A stretch of 64,000 bases of DNA from positions 620,001 to 684,000 of the forward strand of contig NZ_SMBX01000002.1 in assembly GCF_004342005.1 (NCBI RefSeq). The letters run 5' to 3'. Positions 52,593 to 62,023 of the stretch are shown piece by piece. The notes beneath the pieces were generated by a model. That model had not been told where the DNA came from and made no database searches. It saw only the letters and a list, made by a program, of their open reading frames with translations. Made by a program: the position numbers and the translations under genes. Position 1 is the stretch's first letter. The number at the start of each line of letters is the position of its first letter. Origin of the DNA: Paracandidimonas soli. GTDB lineage: Bacteria > Pseudomonadota > Gammaproteobacteria > Burkholderiales > Burkholderiaceae_B.

Positions 52593-53777
52593 TTACCAGC
52601 GCGAGCACTTGCTGGGGCCGATCGCGCTCTGGGCATCCACCTTGGACATGATGGTGAAGACCCCGCCCTTGATGTGGACGGCATACATGTCCTGCACCGC
52701 CTGGTGGTCCTGGCCGCGCATCAGCTTGCGTCCTTGCGGCGTATCCCATTCCAGGTCGCGCATGGCGTCGCGCACCGCGCCAGTTTCCACGCTGTTGGCC
52801 TTCTCGGCCGCGGCCTTGTAGAAATACAGTACGCCGTAGGAATCCGCGCCGTAGAGATCCGGCTGGATATTGTTGGCCGCGACGAAGTCCTTGACGAAGT
52901 CCTTGTTGCGCGGAGTGTCGATCTCGGTCGAATAGCCGACGCCGGTGACGAAGCCCTCGGCATGCTTGCCGATCGCCTTGATGTTCTGCTCGGTAACGGC
53001 TCCGGCCACGCCGATCATGACCATGTTGCGGTTCAATCCGTACTCGGCCATCTGGGTGATCAGGCGGACCGTGTCGTTGCCCGCCGTCGACGTATACAGC
53101 ACGTCGGGGCGTGCCGCGCGCATCTGACCGAAATAGCTGGAATAGTCCTTGCTGTCCAGAGGAGCGAACAGCTCGCCGACCACTTGCACGTCACGCTGCG
53201 ACGCAGCATTCTTGAATGCAGCCACTGTGCTGCGGCCCATCTCGTAATCGGGCCCGATCAGGAACAGCCGGCTCTTGGGGTGAGCCGACGCCAGCCACTC
53301 CGCCAGCGCCACCGACTGCTGTCCGGCCTTGGCATTGACGCGGAAGACGTTGGGCGAACACTTGTCCTCGGTAATGGCATCCGAGAACGATACCGTGGTG
53401 GCGATCAGCTTGTCGTTACGCTCCGCCAGCTGGCCCACGGCAAGCGTGGAGCCGGAATTCACCGTGCCAGTGAGGAAGTCGACCTTGTTCTGCTGGAACA
53501 GTTTCTCGGCCTTCTGCACGGCCACCTGGGGATTGGCCTCTTCGTCCTCGTAGAGCAGTTCCACCTGGCGGCCCAGTATGCCGCCAGCCGCGTTGATTTC
53601 CTTTTGCGCGAGATCCAGGCCCATCTTCACCTGCGCGCCGATGGGCGCATAGGTGCCTGACAGCGGCGTTACCACACCGATGCGAATCGGATTCTGCGAT
53701 TGCGCCTGCACAGGCATCTGGGTCAGCAGCCCTGCGCTCAGGGCAAAACATAGTTTGATCAGGCGTGCGTTCACCAT
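52593..53777 (-). CDS. livK: Liv-type periplasmic substrate-binding protein
   Basis: A 394-residue binding protein with a signal peptide (1-25, MPVQA-QSQ). The type I periplasmic fold opens with IRIGVVTPLSGTYAPIGAQVKMGLDLAQKEINAAGGILGRQV. It is the first structural gene of the operon that continues to the enoyl-CoA hydratase. The start at 53777 follows GGAGAC. The closest ligand class by context is an aromatic or heterocyclic carboxylate. Confidence 0.91.
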   Translation of the reverse strand: MVNARLIKLCFALSAGLLTQMPVQAQSQNPIRIGVVTPLSGTYAPIGAQVKMGLDLAQKEINAAGGILGRQVELLYEDEEANPQVAVQKAEKLFQQNKVDFLTGTVNSGSTLAVGQLAERNDKLIATTVSFSDAITEDKCSPNVFRVNAKAGQQSVALAEWLASAHPKSRLFLIGPDYEMGRSTVAAFKNAASQRDVQVVGELFAPLDSKDYSSYFGQMRAARPDVLYTSTAGNDTVRLITQMAEYGLNRNMVMIGVAGAVTEQNIKAIGKHAEGFVTGVGYSTEIDTPRNKDFVKDFVAANNIQPDLYGADSYGVLYFYKAAAEKANSVETGAVRDAMRDLEWDTPQGRKLMRGQDHQAVQDMYAVHIKGGVFTIMSKVDAQSAIGPSKCSRW

Positions 53778-53943
53778 GACTGTCTCCGTTGATTTATTTG
53801 ATATGCGGCGCACACGGCAAACAGTGCCGCTCCGCACGGGATCTTTATTTCCGATCCCTGAGGAAAGCATGGTATCAACGGCCGTTCGCCGGAGACTTAC
53901 CTTTTTGTCTGATTTTTTATCGGTATCCTGAAAGCCATCACAA

Positions 53944-54816
53944 TCACGAATGGCTGGAGGAAGCAGACTCCTGCAGGCCTACGTTGCGCACGGTGCGCCG
54001 GAAGTCGCTGGGCGCGATGCCCAGGTGCTGGCGGAAGAATCGGGTGAAATGCCCCGGCGCCGAAAAACCCAGTTGGTAGGACACATCGCACAAGGCGTCG
54101 GAGGATTTGGTGAGATGCCGGATGGCGGACTCCATCCTCAGCACATTGGCATAGACGTTGGGCGTCAAGCCCACTTCATCGCGAAACAGGGAATAGAAAT
54201 GCGCCCGCGACAGGCCGCAGCGGCTGGCCACCGAATCGATGTCGGAATCCAGCTCGCTCTGCATCAGGGTCACCGCTTTGCGGATGCGGCGATCCGAGCT
54301 TTCCGGCAACAGCGGAACGGAAGCTCCACGCATGTCCGTCCAGCGCGAGAACGGCTCGATGACCGTCAGCAGCAGGTCGAACAGTGCGTCGGCCAGCCAG
54401 GATTCGGACACTTCGTCGGTATGCAGCATGGTCTGCACCAGGCGGTCGGCCAGTTGCCTCGTGCGCGGAGAAATCTCGACACAGGGGCGGAGGAAGAACT
54501 GCGGATGCGCCGACGCGTTAAGGCATCCCTGGAGCTGGGCAAGCCAGGCCGGCTCGATGTAGAGCGCCAGGATGACGGACTGAGGCGCATCCGCGCAAGG
54601 ATGCGCATAAGAATGCGGCTCCCACGCGTTGATGAGCACCGCCGTATCCTCGGTCAGCGGATTGAGGCGCCCGCGCGCGTGGAAGTACGTATTTCCACCC
54701 CATGCCTTGATCAGCACATGGCAATGGTGGTGAGCGTGAGTCACCAGCGGACGATTCATGTCCAGAAGGGCGACCCGACCGAACGCTCCGTTGAGTATTT
54801 TGATCGCGGTAGACAC
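53944..54816 (-). CDS. AraC-family transcriptional regulator
   Basis: A 290-residue regulator. The N-terminal cupin-like effector domain (PLVTHAHHHCHVLIKAWGGN; NAWEPHSYAHP) is followed by two C-terminal helix-turn-helices (VASRCGLSRAHFYSLFRDEVGLTPN; ALCDVSYQLGFSAPGHFTRFFRQHLGIAPSDFR). I start it at a GTG (54816), because AAGGGGAC lies before it. It precedes the livK-to-hydratase operon in the same direction, with 166 nt between, and is the likely activator. Confidence 0.9.
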   Translation of the reverse strand: MSTAIKILNGAFGRVALLDMNRPLVTHAHHHCHVLIKAWGGNTYFHARGRLNPLTEDTAVLINAWEPHSYAHPCADAPQSVILALYIEPAWLAQLQGCLNASAHPQFFLRPCVEISPRTRQLADRLVQTMLHTDEVSESWLADALFDLLLTVIEPFSRWTDMRGASVPLLPESSDRRIRKAVTLMQSELDSDIDSVASRCGLSRAHFYSLFRDEVGLTPNVYANVLRMESAIRHLTKSSDALCDVSYQLGFSAPGHFTRFFRQHLGIAPSDFRRTVRNVGLQESASSSHS

Positions 54817-55026
54817 TGATGTCCCCTTTGGGTTCCAGCGAACGGTCGACCGCCGCCCGCCGCAAACAAGCGACTTACATAATCCATCGGCAATGCTCGT
54901 CATGTCAAGTCAGCCGCCCGGCGACAGGACCCTGCGGGCGACTGGCGGCGGAGTTGCGGCAGGCTCGCGCAATCACGCTTACAATCAGCCCTCGCCCACT
55001 CATTATTTCAAGCGACTAAATCTCTC

Positions 55027-55926
55027 ATGTGGTTCAAGAATCTCAAGCTTTACCGCCTTGCCCCCCAATGGAACTGCACCGCCGAAGTGCTGCAGTCCGC
55101 CCTCGAAAAACAACCGTTCCACCCAGGCTCGCAGCAGGAAACCGTCACGATGGGCTGGGTGGAGCCGCGTGAAGGCGGCGGATTGGTCCACGCCCAGGAC
55201 GGCCAGTTCCTGATCGCCCTTCGCGTGCAGAAAAAACTGCTGCCCTCCACCGTCATCAACCAGGTCGCGCGCGCTCGCGCCAGGGATATCGAAGAGCAGC
55301 AGGGCTACAAGCCCGGCCGCAAGCAGATGAAGGAAATCAAGGAGCAGGTCACCGACGAACTGCTGCCCAAGGCCTTCGCCCTTTACCACGATACCCGCGT
55401 CTGGCTCGACGCCCGCAACCGCTGGCTGGTGATAGACGCGGCCGCTTCCGCCAAGTGCGACGAAGTGCTGGGCATGCTGGCCAAGGTGCTGGAGCCCTTT
55501 CCCGTCCTGCCCCTGCACGTCGAGCAGTCTCCCGCGTCCGCCATGACGGACTGGCTGGCCAGCGACGAGGCTCCCCCCAACTTCACCATCGACCAGGACG
55601 CCGAACTGCGCTCCACGTCGGAAAGCCGGGCCGCCGTACGCTACGTGCGCCAGACGCTGGAGGCCGAAGAAGTGCGTCGCCACATCCAGGCAGGCAAGCA
55701 GTGCACGCGCCTGGCCATGACCTGGAACGACAAGATCTCGTTCGTCCTGACCGACAACCTGGACATCAAGCGCGTGGCGCCGCTGGACATCCTGAACGAA
55801 GGCCGCACGGCATCCGCCGACGAGGCGGAGCAATTCGATTCCGACATGATGCTGATGACGCGCGAACTGGCGCTCCTGCTGGACGCGATGGTCGATACGC
55901 TGGGCGGGGAAAAAGCCGCCGGCTGA
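55027..55926 (+). CDS. rdgC: recombination-associated protein RdgC
   Basis: A 299-residue DNA-binding ring protein that restrains RecA-driven recombination and is nucleoid-associated. MWFKNLKLYRL, GWVEPREGG, QFLIALRVQKKLLPSTVINQ and IEEQQGYKPGRKQMKEIKEQVTDELLPKAF match the family. The gene stands alone, with its own strong terminator. No LexA box is seen upstream. Confidence 0.95.
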   Translation: MWFKNLKLYRLAPQWNCTAEVLQSALEKQPFHPGSQQETVTMGWVEPREGGGLVHAQDGQFLIALRVQKKLLPSTVINQVARARARDIEEQQGYKPGRKQMKEIKEQVTDELLPKAFALYHDTRVWLDARNRWLVIDAAASAKCDEVLGMLAKVLEPFPVLPLHVEQSPASAMTDWLASDEAPPNFTIDQDAELRSTSESRAAVRYVRQTLEAEEVRRHIQAGKQCTRLAMTWNDKISFVLTDNLDIKRVAPLDILNEGRTASADEAEQFDSDMMLMTRELALLLDAMVDTLGGEKAAG

Positions 55927-55958
55927 CTCAAGCGGCGAATCCGCTATCTGCAGCATCG

Positions 55959-55982
55959 GGGCGGCATCTGCCGCCCTTTTTT
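55959..55982 (+). terminator. intrinsic terminator of rdgC
   Basis: GGGCGGC and GCCGCCC pair around ATCT and are followed by TTTTTT. It lies 32 nt after the rdgC stop. Confidence 0.95.
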
Positions 55983-56103
55983 CGCCGGGCCGCCCTGGAC
56001 AAAAAGCCCCCTTGGGATGGGCCCGGATTTTCCGCGCAACCACGGGTTTTCTCTAATTTTTTCATGACATTCCATTATTGACTGGGTTCATCCTGCTGGA
56101 TAG

Positions 56104-56132
56104 AATGTTCTTATAAGAAGAATATATATTCT
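56104..56132. promoter_or_regulatory. 29-bp compound operator, left copy
   Basis: It reads AATGTTCT, then TATAAG, then the perfect 14-bp palindrome AGAATATATATTCT (56119-56132); TTCTTATAAGAA (56108-56119) is a second, overlapping palindrome. A site of the same length with 23 of 29 identical bases lies at 63968-63996. It ends 28 bp before the first gene of the plus-strand operon, where it would cover the promoter. Confidence 0.75.
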
Positions 56133-56160
56133 TTTGTACAGAACGATATGGAGACAGCAT

Positions 56161-56568
56161 TTGTCCAGGAACATTGATCCCGCCGTATCCAGCGACGAAG
56201 AATCCGCCGCCAGATTCATCCATGCGGCCGGGCATTTCCGGCAACCTCGAGCCGCCCGCTTCACTGCAATGGTGGGCATTGGAGGCCGCCGGCTGTTACT
56301 GAAGATCGAGAACGGCGCCGTCGCATCCATCGACAATCTTGCCTCCCTGCGGCCGCTGGCCGCATGGGATTTCTCCGTCACCGCCGACGCCGATGCCTGG
56401 CTGCGTTTCTGGGAAGCGATTCCGGCAGCCGGCTGGCACGACATATTCGCACTGGCCCGCCACGGCAGGATGCGCATCGAAGGAAATCTCCATCCCTTCA
56501 TGGCTCACCTGCAATTCGTCAAGGATTTGCTTGCCAGCCCACGCACCGAAGGGAGTGAACACGCATGA
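56161..56568 (+). CDS. small protein resembling SCP2 sterol-carrier fold
   Basis: A 135-residue cytosolic protein heading the operon. ADAWLRFWEAIPAAGWHDIFALARHGRMRIEGNLHPFMAHLQFVKDLL has the layout of SCP2-like lipid-binding domains (strand with GRMRIEGN, then a closing helix), so it may bind an acyl or lipid-like ligand. The start is probably a TTG at 56161 with GGAGA six nt before; another TTG nine codons upstream is weaker. It overlaps the next gene by ATGA. The fold call is by eye and moderate. Confidence 0.6.
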   Translation: MSRNIDPAVSSDEESAARFIHAAGHFRQPRAARFTAMVGIGGRRLLLKIENGAVASIDNLASLRPLAAWDFSVTADADAWLRFWEAIPAAGWHDIFALARHGRMRIEGNLHPFMAHLQFVKDLLASPRTEGSEHA

Positions 56569-57428
56569 GCGCCGCACTCGAAGCCATGGTCGGACGCTAC
56601 CTGAGCGTCGACATCGACGGGTCTCCCTGCCGGATCTACTTCGAAGAAGCCGGTTCAGGCATTCCACTCGTCTGCCTTCATACCGCAGGCGCGGACAACC
56701 GGCAGTACAGGCATATGCTGAACGATCCGGAGATCACGAGCCGCTACCGCGTCATCGCCTTCGACATGCCCTGGCACGGCAAATCGTACCCGCCCGAAGG
56801 CTGGCAAGGTACGGAATACCGCCTGACCACCAGGCGCTACACGGACACGATCCTGGCGTTCTGCCGCGCGCTGGACCTGGACAGGCCCGCGCTCATCGGC
56901 TGCTCCATCGGCGGGCGCATCGTGCTCGAACTGGCCAATTCCCACGCGGATCGCTTCAGCGCCCTCATCGGGGTGGAAAGCGCCGACTACCAGCAACCGT
57001 GGTACGACACCGACTGGCTGCACCGCAGCGACATCCATGGCGGCGAAGTCTGCGCGGCGCTGGTTTCGGGCCTGATCGCGCCCCAGTCCCCTTCCCGGTT
57101 CCGCCATGAAACCCTGTGGCAATACATGCAGGGCGGGCCCGGCATCTTCAAGGGCGACCTGTATTTCTATCGCGAAGATGCCGACCTCCGGGGCAAGCTG
57201 GCCCGGATCGATACGGCAAAGCTCCCTCTTTACCTGTTGACGGGCGAGTATGACTTTTCCTGCTCGCCCGAAGACACGCTGCGCACCGCCCATGCCATCC
57301 CCGGCGCAAAAGTCACCATCATGCGGGAACTCGGCCACTTCCCCATGAGCGAGAACCCCGAACAGTTCCGCAAGTATCTCCTGCCCGTCCTGGATGAAAT
57401 CCACGGCGCGGCAGCCGCAAACCGCTAA
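56565..57428 (+). CDS. alpha/beta hydrolase
   Basis: A 287-residue alpha/beta-hydrolase fold enzyme. The nucleophile is Ser114 in IGCSIGGRI, the acid is probably Asp230 in LLTGEYD and the base His258 in ELGHFPMSENP. The oxyanion region is LVCLHTAGADNRQYR, where the usual HG is HTAG. There is no signal peptide, so it acts in the cytosol on an imported ester, lactone or C-C bond substrate. It is coupled by 4 nt to the SCP2-like gene. Confidence 0.87.
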   Translation: MSAALEAMVGRYLSVDIDGSPCRIYFEEAGSGIPLVCLHTAGADNRQYRHMLNDPEITSRYRVIAFDMPWHGKSYPPEGWQGTEYRLTTRRYTDTILAFCRALDLDRPALIGCSIGGRIVLELANSHADRFSALIGVESADYQQPWYDTDWLHRSDIHGGEVCAALVSGLIAPQSPSRFRHETLWQYMQGGPGIFKGDLYFYREDADLRGKLARIDTAKLPLYLLTGEYDFSCSPEDTLRTAHAIPGAKVTIMRELGHFPMSENPEQFRKYLLPVLDEIHGAAAANR

Positions 57429-57499
57429 CGGCAACGACAACCGGCATCAATCCGCGGCCCGCCTCAGGCGGCCCGCCTTTTCCCCACAGGAGACAAGAG

Positions 57500-58675
57500 A
57501 TGAAACTGAAGACACTGACCGCGGCATTGCTGTGTGCAACAAGCGCCCTGCCCCTGGCGCTCCAGGCGCAGGAAACCGGCGACCTGAAGATCGGCGCGCT
57601 GGTCACGCTTTCGGGCGCGGGCGCCGCATGGGGCCAGGGCATGAAGAATGCGGCCGAGCTGGCCGCCCTGCAGGTCAACAAGGACGGCGGCCTGGAGGTC
57701 GGCGGAAAACGCTACAAGGTCAGCGTAGTCGCCTACGACGACAAGTACCAGGCCAACGAAGCCGTGACCGTGGCCAACCGCCTGGTCTTCGAGGACAAAG
57801 TGAAATACATCATCGGCCCGGTCGGCTCCGCCCCCGTGCTGGCGATCCAGCCCATCACGGAAAAGAACAAGGTCATCGTCATCACGCTGGGCTTCACGGC
57901 CAAGGCGCTGCAGGCGGACAAGCCCTTCACTTTCCGCCCGAACGTCACCACGGCCGAGGTCTCGCAACCCCAGATCGACTGGCTGGTCAAGACGCAAGGC
58001 GTGAAGAAAGTCGGCGCGCTGTTTCCCAATGACGAGACCGGACAGCAGATCGCCGAGGACCTCAAGGCCGCCTATGGCAAGGCGGGCGCGGAGCTGGCCG
58101 CGACCGAGTTCTTCGAGCGCGACCGCGTCGACTTCGTTCCGCTGCTGACCCGCATGTCGGCGCGCGGCATCGATACCATCGAGCTCGACGGCAATTCGCC
58201 CACCACCGCCGGCCTCATCGTCAAGCAGGCCCGCGAAATCGGTTTCACCGGCAAGATAGTGCGTACCGGCGGCCCTGCCACGCAGGAAATCGTGAACGTC
58301 GCCGGCCAGGAATCGGCCGAAGGCATGTTCGTCCACACGCCCATCAATCCCGAACTGCCCTCCACCAAGGCCTACTCAGATCTTTACGCGGCCAACTACA
58401 AGCACGCGATGAACGGCTTCAGCCCTGCCTTCTACGACGGCACGAACATGCTGTTCGAAGCCATGCGCCGCGCCGGCAGCGTGACCGACACCGAAGCCAT
58501 CGCCAAGGAAATGGCGGCCCTGAAGGATTTCAAGGGCGCACTGGGCACGCTGAACTGGACGGGCCAGGAAAGCTACGGCATCAACCATCAGCTGAACGCA
58601 CCCTTCTACGTGGCCGAAGTCAAGGACGGCAAGGAAGTCATCCGCGCCTCCTGCGATGTGGAACGCTGCGAATAA
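57500..58675 (+). CDS. livK: Liv-type periplasmic substrate-binding protein (second system)
   Basis: A 391-residue binding protein with a signal peptide (about 1-23, ending LQAQ). The fold opens DLKIGALVTLSGAGAAWGQGMKNAAELAALQVN. GGAGAC lies before the ATG. It is distinct from the binding protein at 52593-53777. Position behind the hydrolase and before the permease genes shows it belongs to the same operon. Confidence 0.91.
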   Translation: MKLKTLTAALLCATSALPLALQAQETGDLKIGALVTLSGAGAAWGQGMKNAAELAALQVNKDGGLEVGGKRYKVSVVAYDDKYQANEAVTVANRLVFEDKVKYIIGPVGSAPVLAIQPITEKNKVIVITLGFTAKALQADKPFTFRPNVTTAEVSQPQIDWLVKTQGVKKVGALFPNDETGQQIAEDLKAAYGKAGAELAATEFFERDRVDFVPLLTRMSARGIDTIELDGNSPTTAGLIVKQAREIGFTGKIVRTGGPATQEIVNVAGQESAEGMFVHTPINPELPSTKAYSDLYAANYKHAMNGFSPAFYDGTNMLFEAMRRAGSVTDTEAIAKEMAALKDFKGALGTLNWTGQESYGINHQLNAPFYVAEVKDGKEVIRASCDVERCE

Positions 58676-58690
58676 CCCGGAGAAGCCATC

Positions 58691-59560
58691 GTGGACTGGA
58701 GTATCCTCATTGCCCAGGCGACCGTGAACGGTCTGGTCGTCGGCCTGCTTTACCTGCTGATGGCTGTGGGCTTCACGCTGGTGTTCGGCGTGATGCGCAT
58801 CGTCAACTTCGCGCATGGCGAGTTCTACATGCTGGGTGCGTTCGCGGCCTACTTCCTGACCGCTAATGCCTCGCTGCCCTTCTTCGCAACGCTGATCATC
58901 ACTTTCGCCGGGGCCGTCGTGCTCGGCGCGCTCATGGAATGGCTGGTTCTCAAGCCCTTCCGCAACGATGAGCTCAACGGCATGATTGCGACGATCGGCA
59001 TCGCCATGATCCTGCAGAACCTGGCTCTGATGCTCTTCGGTCCCGATCCCCACTCCATGCCCGCCATCGTGCGCGGCGTCACCCGCCTGGGGGACATCGT
59101 CATCCCCACGTCCAGGCTCTACGTGGTGGCATTCGCCCTGGTTGCGCTGGTGCTTCTGTACATTTTCCTGAAGCACTCCCGCCCCGGCAGGGCGCTGCGC
59201 GCGGTCGTCGAGGATTTCGAGATCGCCTCCATCCAGGGGATCCGCTCTCGCATCTACTATCCCCTGGGCTTCGGCCTCGGGGTAGGCCTTGCCGCCGCCG
59301 CCGGCTCCCTGATGGCGCCGCTGTTCTCGGTATCGCCGTTCGTGGGCGCCGCTCCCCTGCTCAAGGCATTCATCGTAGTGATACTGGGCGGCCTGGGCAG
59401 CATCCCGGGCGCGGCAGTCGCGGGCCTGGCGCTCGGGCTGGTGGAAAGCTACAGCAGCCTGTTCTTCAGCACCAGCACTGCCGACATGCTGATCTTCGTC
59501 CTTGTCATCGTCATGCTCGTCGTCCGCCCCCGCGGCATCCTGGGCAAAGGCGAGGTTTGA
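58691..59560 (+). CDS. livH: Liv-type ABC transporter permease (LivH-like, second system)
   Basis: A 289-residue permease beginning with GTG. VGFTLVFGVMRIVNFAHGEFYMLGAF is the LivH signature and VVILGGLGSIPGAAVAGLALGL the second. It starts 15 nt after the binding-protein gene; GGAGAAGCC serves as ribosome site. Confidence 0.91.
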   Translation: MDWSILIAQATVNGLVVGLLYLLMAVGFTLVFGVMRIVNFAHGEFYMLGAFAAYFLTANASLPFFATLIITFAGAVVLGALMEWLVLKPFRNDELNGMIATIGIAMILQNLALMLFGPDPHSMPAIVRGVTRLGDIVIPTSRLYVVAFALVALVLLYIFLKHSRPGRALRAVVEDFEIASIQGIRSRIYYPLGFGLGVGLAAAAGSLMAPLFSVSPFVGAAPLLKAFIVVILGGLGSIPGAAVAGLALGLVESYSSLFFSTSTADMLIFVLVIVMLVVRPRGILGKGEV

Positions 59561-59561
59561 T

Positions 59562-60530
59562 ATGAATGCAATATCCTCCATCCAAACAAACACCGCCGGC
59601 CACGGAAGAAAACTCCTGCCGATCCTGGCAATCGTGGCGGTCTTGTCGGCCGCCCCATGGTTCGCCAGCGAATTCGTCCTCCACCTGGCCATCCTGACCT
59701 GCCTGAACATCCTGGCCGTGAACGGGCTTGCCCTGATCGGCCGCTCGGGCCAGCTGTCGCTCGGCCATGCGGCCTTCATGGCCATCGGCGCCTACGCATC
59801 CGTGCTGGCCGCCAATATGCTGGGCCTGTCCTTCATCCCTTCGCTGCTGATCGGCGTGGCGGCCACCGCCATTGTCACCTTCGTCCTGGGATGGGCGATC
59901 CTGCGCCTGCGCGGCGTCTACTTCGTGCTGGTGACATTCGCCTTCGGCGAACTGGTCCGCCTGGTCCTGCTGGATTTTTCCGGTATCACCGGCGGCGCCA
60001 ACGGCATTACCGGCATACCGGCAATCACACTGTTCGGCTTCAGCTTCGACTCCCGCGAAACATTCTACGGACTCGCGCTGGTGGCCGCCTTGCTGTCCAC
60101 CTGGGGACTGTACCGCCTGTTCACCCGCCCGCTGGGCCAGGCCATCGACTCGGTCGCCGTCAACCCGGCGCTGGCCGAAGCCACCGGGCTGAGCGTGCAT
60201 CGCCTGCAGATATTCTCCTTCGTCGCCGGCTGCTCGCTGGCCGCCATCGCCGGCGTCCTGCAAAGCCGCTACATCGGGTACATCTCGCCGGAGTCCTTCA
60301 ATACGAGCATTTCGATCGGACTGATCATCATGCTGGTCATCGGTGGACGCCTGTCGAGCTGGGGACCGTTCGTCGGCGCCATCGTCCTGACTCCCCTGCC
60401 CGAGCTGTTCCGGGGCGCGGTGCAAACCCAGCATATCTTCTACGGCGCGGTCCTCATCCTGATCCTGCGGTTCATGCCCGGCGGCCTCGCCGACCTGCCC
60501 GCGCGGCTGCGCGCCCGCCTGAAACGGTGA
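59562..60530 (+). CDS. livM: Liv-type ABC transporter permease (LivM-like, second system)
   Basis: A 322-residue permease with about eight membrane segments. ALIGRSGQLSLGHAAFMAIGAYASVL, LRGVYFVLVTFAFGELVRL and the GGRLSSWGPFVGAIVL block mark LivM. The ATG at 59562 is one nt past the livH stop; the frame is open 20 codons into livH. Confidence 0.91.
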   Translation: MNAISSIQTNTAGHGRKLLPILAIVAVLSAAPWFASEFVLHLAILTCLNILAVNGLALIGRSGQLSLGHAAFMAIGAYASVLAANMLGLSFIPSLLIGVAATAIVTFVLGWAILRLRGVYFVLVTFAFGELVRLVLLDFSGITGGANGITGIPAITLFGFSFDSRETFYGLALVAALLSTWGLYRLFTRPLGQAIDSVAVNPALAEATGLSVHRLQIFSFVAGCSLAAIAGVLQSRYIGYISPESFNTSISIGLIIMLVIGGRLSSWGPFVGAIVLTPLPELFRGAVQTQHIFYGAVLILILRFMPGGLADLPARLRARLKR

Positions 60531-60536
60531 CGACAC

Positions 60537-61322
60537 ATGAATAACGAAACTCTTTTGAAAGTATCCGGCCTCAGCCGCCAGTTCGGCGGGCTGATGGCGC
60601 TGCGCGGACTGGATTTCCAAGTCAGGCGCGGCGAAATCGTCGGCCTGATCGGCCCCAACGGCGCCGGCAAGACGACGGCCTTCAATGTCATCACAGGCAC
60701 GATCCCGCCCAGCGCAGGCGAAGTCCATTATGCCGGGCAGCGCATTTCCGGCCTGCCGCCGAGCCGCGTCGTCATCGCCGGCCTGGCCCGGACTTTCCAG
60801 GCCACATCGACCTATCCCAAGGAGAGCACGGCGGACAATATCTACCGCGGCATGCTGCCCCGGATCCGGGAATCCCTGGTTGGGCCGGTCACCGGCCGCT
60901 ACCACCGCGACCTTGCGGCCAGCGACGTGCCGGCCGAGATCGAGCGCATCCTGAAGATAACCGATCTCGAGCGGTGGGCCCGGCACGAGGCCGGCAGCCT
61001 GCCTTATGGCCTGCAGAAAAAACTCGGCATCGCGGTAGCCCTCGCCACGAAGCCGACAATGCTGCTGCTGGACGAACCCGCCGCCGGCCTGAACCACGAA
61101 GAATGCAATGAGCTGGCCCGCCTGCTGCTGCGCCTGCGCGACGACCATGGCCTCACCCTGTTGCTGGTGGAACACCACATGGCGCTCGTCATGAGCCTAT
61201 GCCAGCGCATCGTCGTGCTGGTCCAGGGCGAAAAAATCGCCGAGGGAACCCCGGACGAAATCCGCCAGCACCCCGCCGTGATCGAAGCCTATCTGGGAGC
61301 ACCCGATTATGCCCATGCTTGA
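60537..61322 (+). CDS. livG: Liv-type ABC transporter ATPase (LivG-like, second system)
   Basis: A 261-residue ATPase. Walker A GPNGAGKTT, Walker B LLLLDEPAAGLNHEE and switch LVEHH are clear. The signature region reads LPYGLQKKLGIAVALA, the degenerate form common in LivG. It starts 6 nt after livM and overlaps livF by 14 nt. Confidence 0.92.
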   Translation: MNNETLLKVSGLSRQFGGLMALRGLDFQVRRGEIVGLIGPNGAGKTTAFNVITGTIPPSAGEVHYAGQRISGLPPSRVVIAGLARTFQATSTYPKESTADNIYRGMLPRIRESLVGPVTGRYHRDLAASDVPAEIERILKITDLERWARHEAGSLPYGLQKKLGIAVALATKPTMLLLDEPAAGLNHEECNELARLLLRLRDDHGLTLLLVEHHMALVMSLCQRIVVLVQGEKIAEGTPDEIRQHPAVIEAYLGAPDYAHA

Positions 61323-62022
61323 AGTCCGGGACCTCACCGTCCGGTACGGAGCGCTCGAAGCGATCCGTAATGTCGGTTTTTCTGTCGATGCGGGCGAAAT
61401 CGTGGCCCTGATCGGGTCGAACGGCGCCGGAAAAAGCACGACCCTGCGGGCCGTCATGGGCCTCGTCCCTGCCGCTACCGGCAGCATCAGCCTGGACGGC
61501 AAGGACATCACCACGCTCAATTCCGCCGTGCGCGTACGCGGAGGGATCGCCCTGTCTCCCGAAGGCCGCAGGCTATTCGGACGCATGACGGTGCTCGATA
61601 ACCTGCTGACCGGCGCCTATGCCGTATCGTCCCGCACCGTGCGCCAGCAGACGCTGGAAGAAATCTATGACCTTTTCCCCCGGGTCAGGGAAAGGCGGCG
61701 GCAGCTTGCCGGCTCGCTGTCCGGCGGAGAGCAGCAGATGGTCGCGATCGGCCGGGCCTTGATGGCGAATCCGCGCCTGCTGATGCTGGACGAGCCGTCC
61801 CTGGGGATCGCGCCGAAGGTGGTCGGGGAAATCGCGCACGCCATCGAGCGCATCAACCAGGAGAAGCGCATGTCCATCATTCTCGTGGAGCAGAATGCGC
61901 GGCTGGCGCTGCGCCTGTCGCACAATGCCTATGCGCTGGAGCACGGCGAAGTCGTGCGCAGCGGGCGCGGCGACGAACTCCTGGCCGATCCATTCGTCCA
62001 GAAAGCCTATCTCGGGATCTGA
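61309..62022 (+). CDS. livF: Liv-type ABC transporter ATPase (LivF-like, second system)
   Basis: A 237-residue ATPase. Walker A GSNGAGKST, signature LSGGEQQM, Walker B LLMLDEPSLGIAPK and LVEQN (no switch His) are as in LivF. The next gene starts one nt after its stop, so it is coupled to the lactonase-like gene. Confidence 0.92.
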   Translation: MPMLEVRDLTVRYGALEAIRNVGFSVDAGEIVALIGSNGAGKSTTLRAVMGLVPAATGSISLDGKDITTLNSAVRVRGGIALSPEGRRLFGRMTVLDNLLTGAYAVSSRTVRQQTLEEIYDLFPRVRERRRQLAGSLSGGEQQMVAIGRALMANPRLLMLDEPSLGIAPKVVGEIAHAIERINQEKRMSIILVEQNARLALRLSHNAYALEHGEVVRSGRGDELLADPFVQKAYLGI

Positions 62023-62023
62023 C

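Noticed and set aside
46198-53777. Carbon monoxide dehydrogenase (cox) operon
   Set aside because: The Cys-containing active-site loop of CoxL is absent and RGFGGPQ of the xanthine dehydrogenase group is present; a CoA ligase and Liv importer also do not fit CO oxidation.
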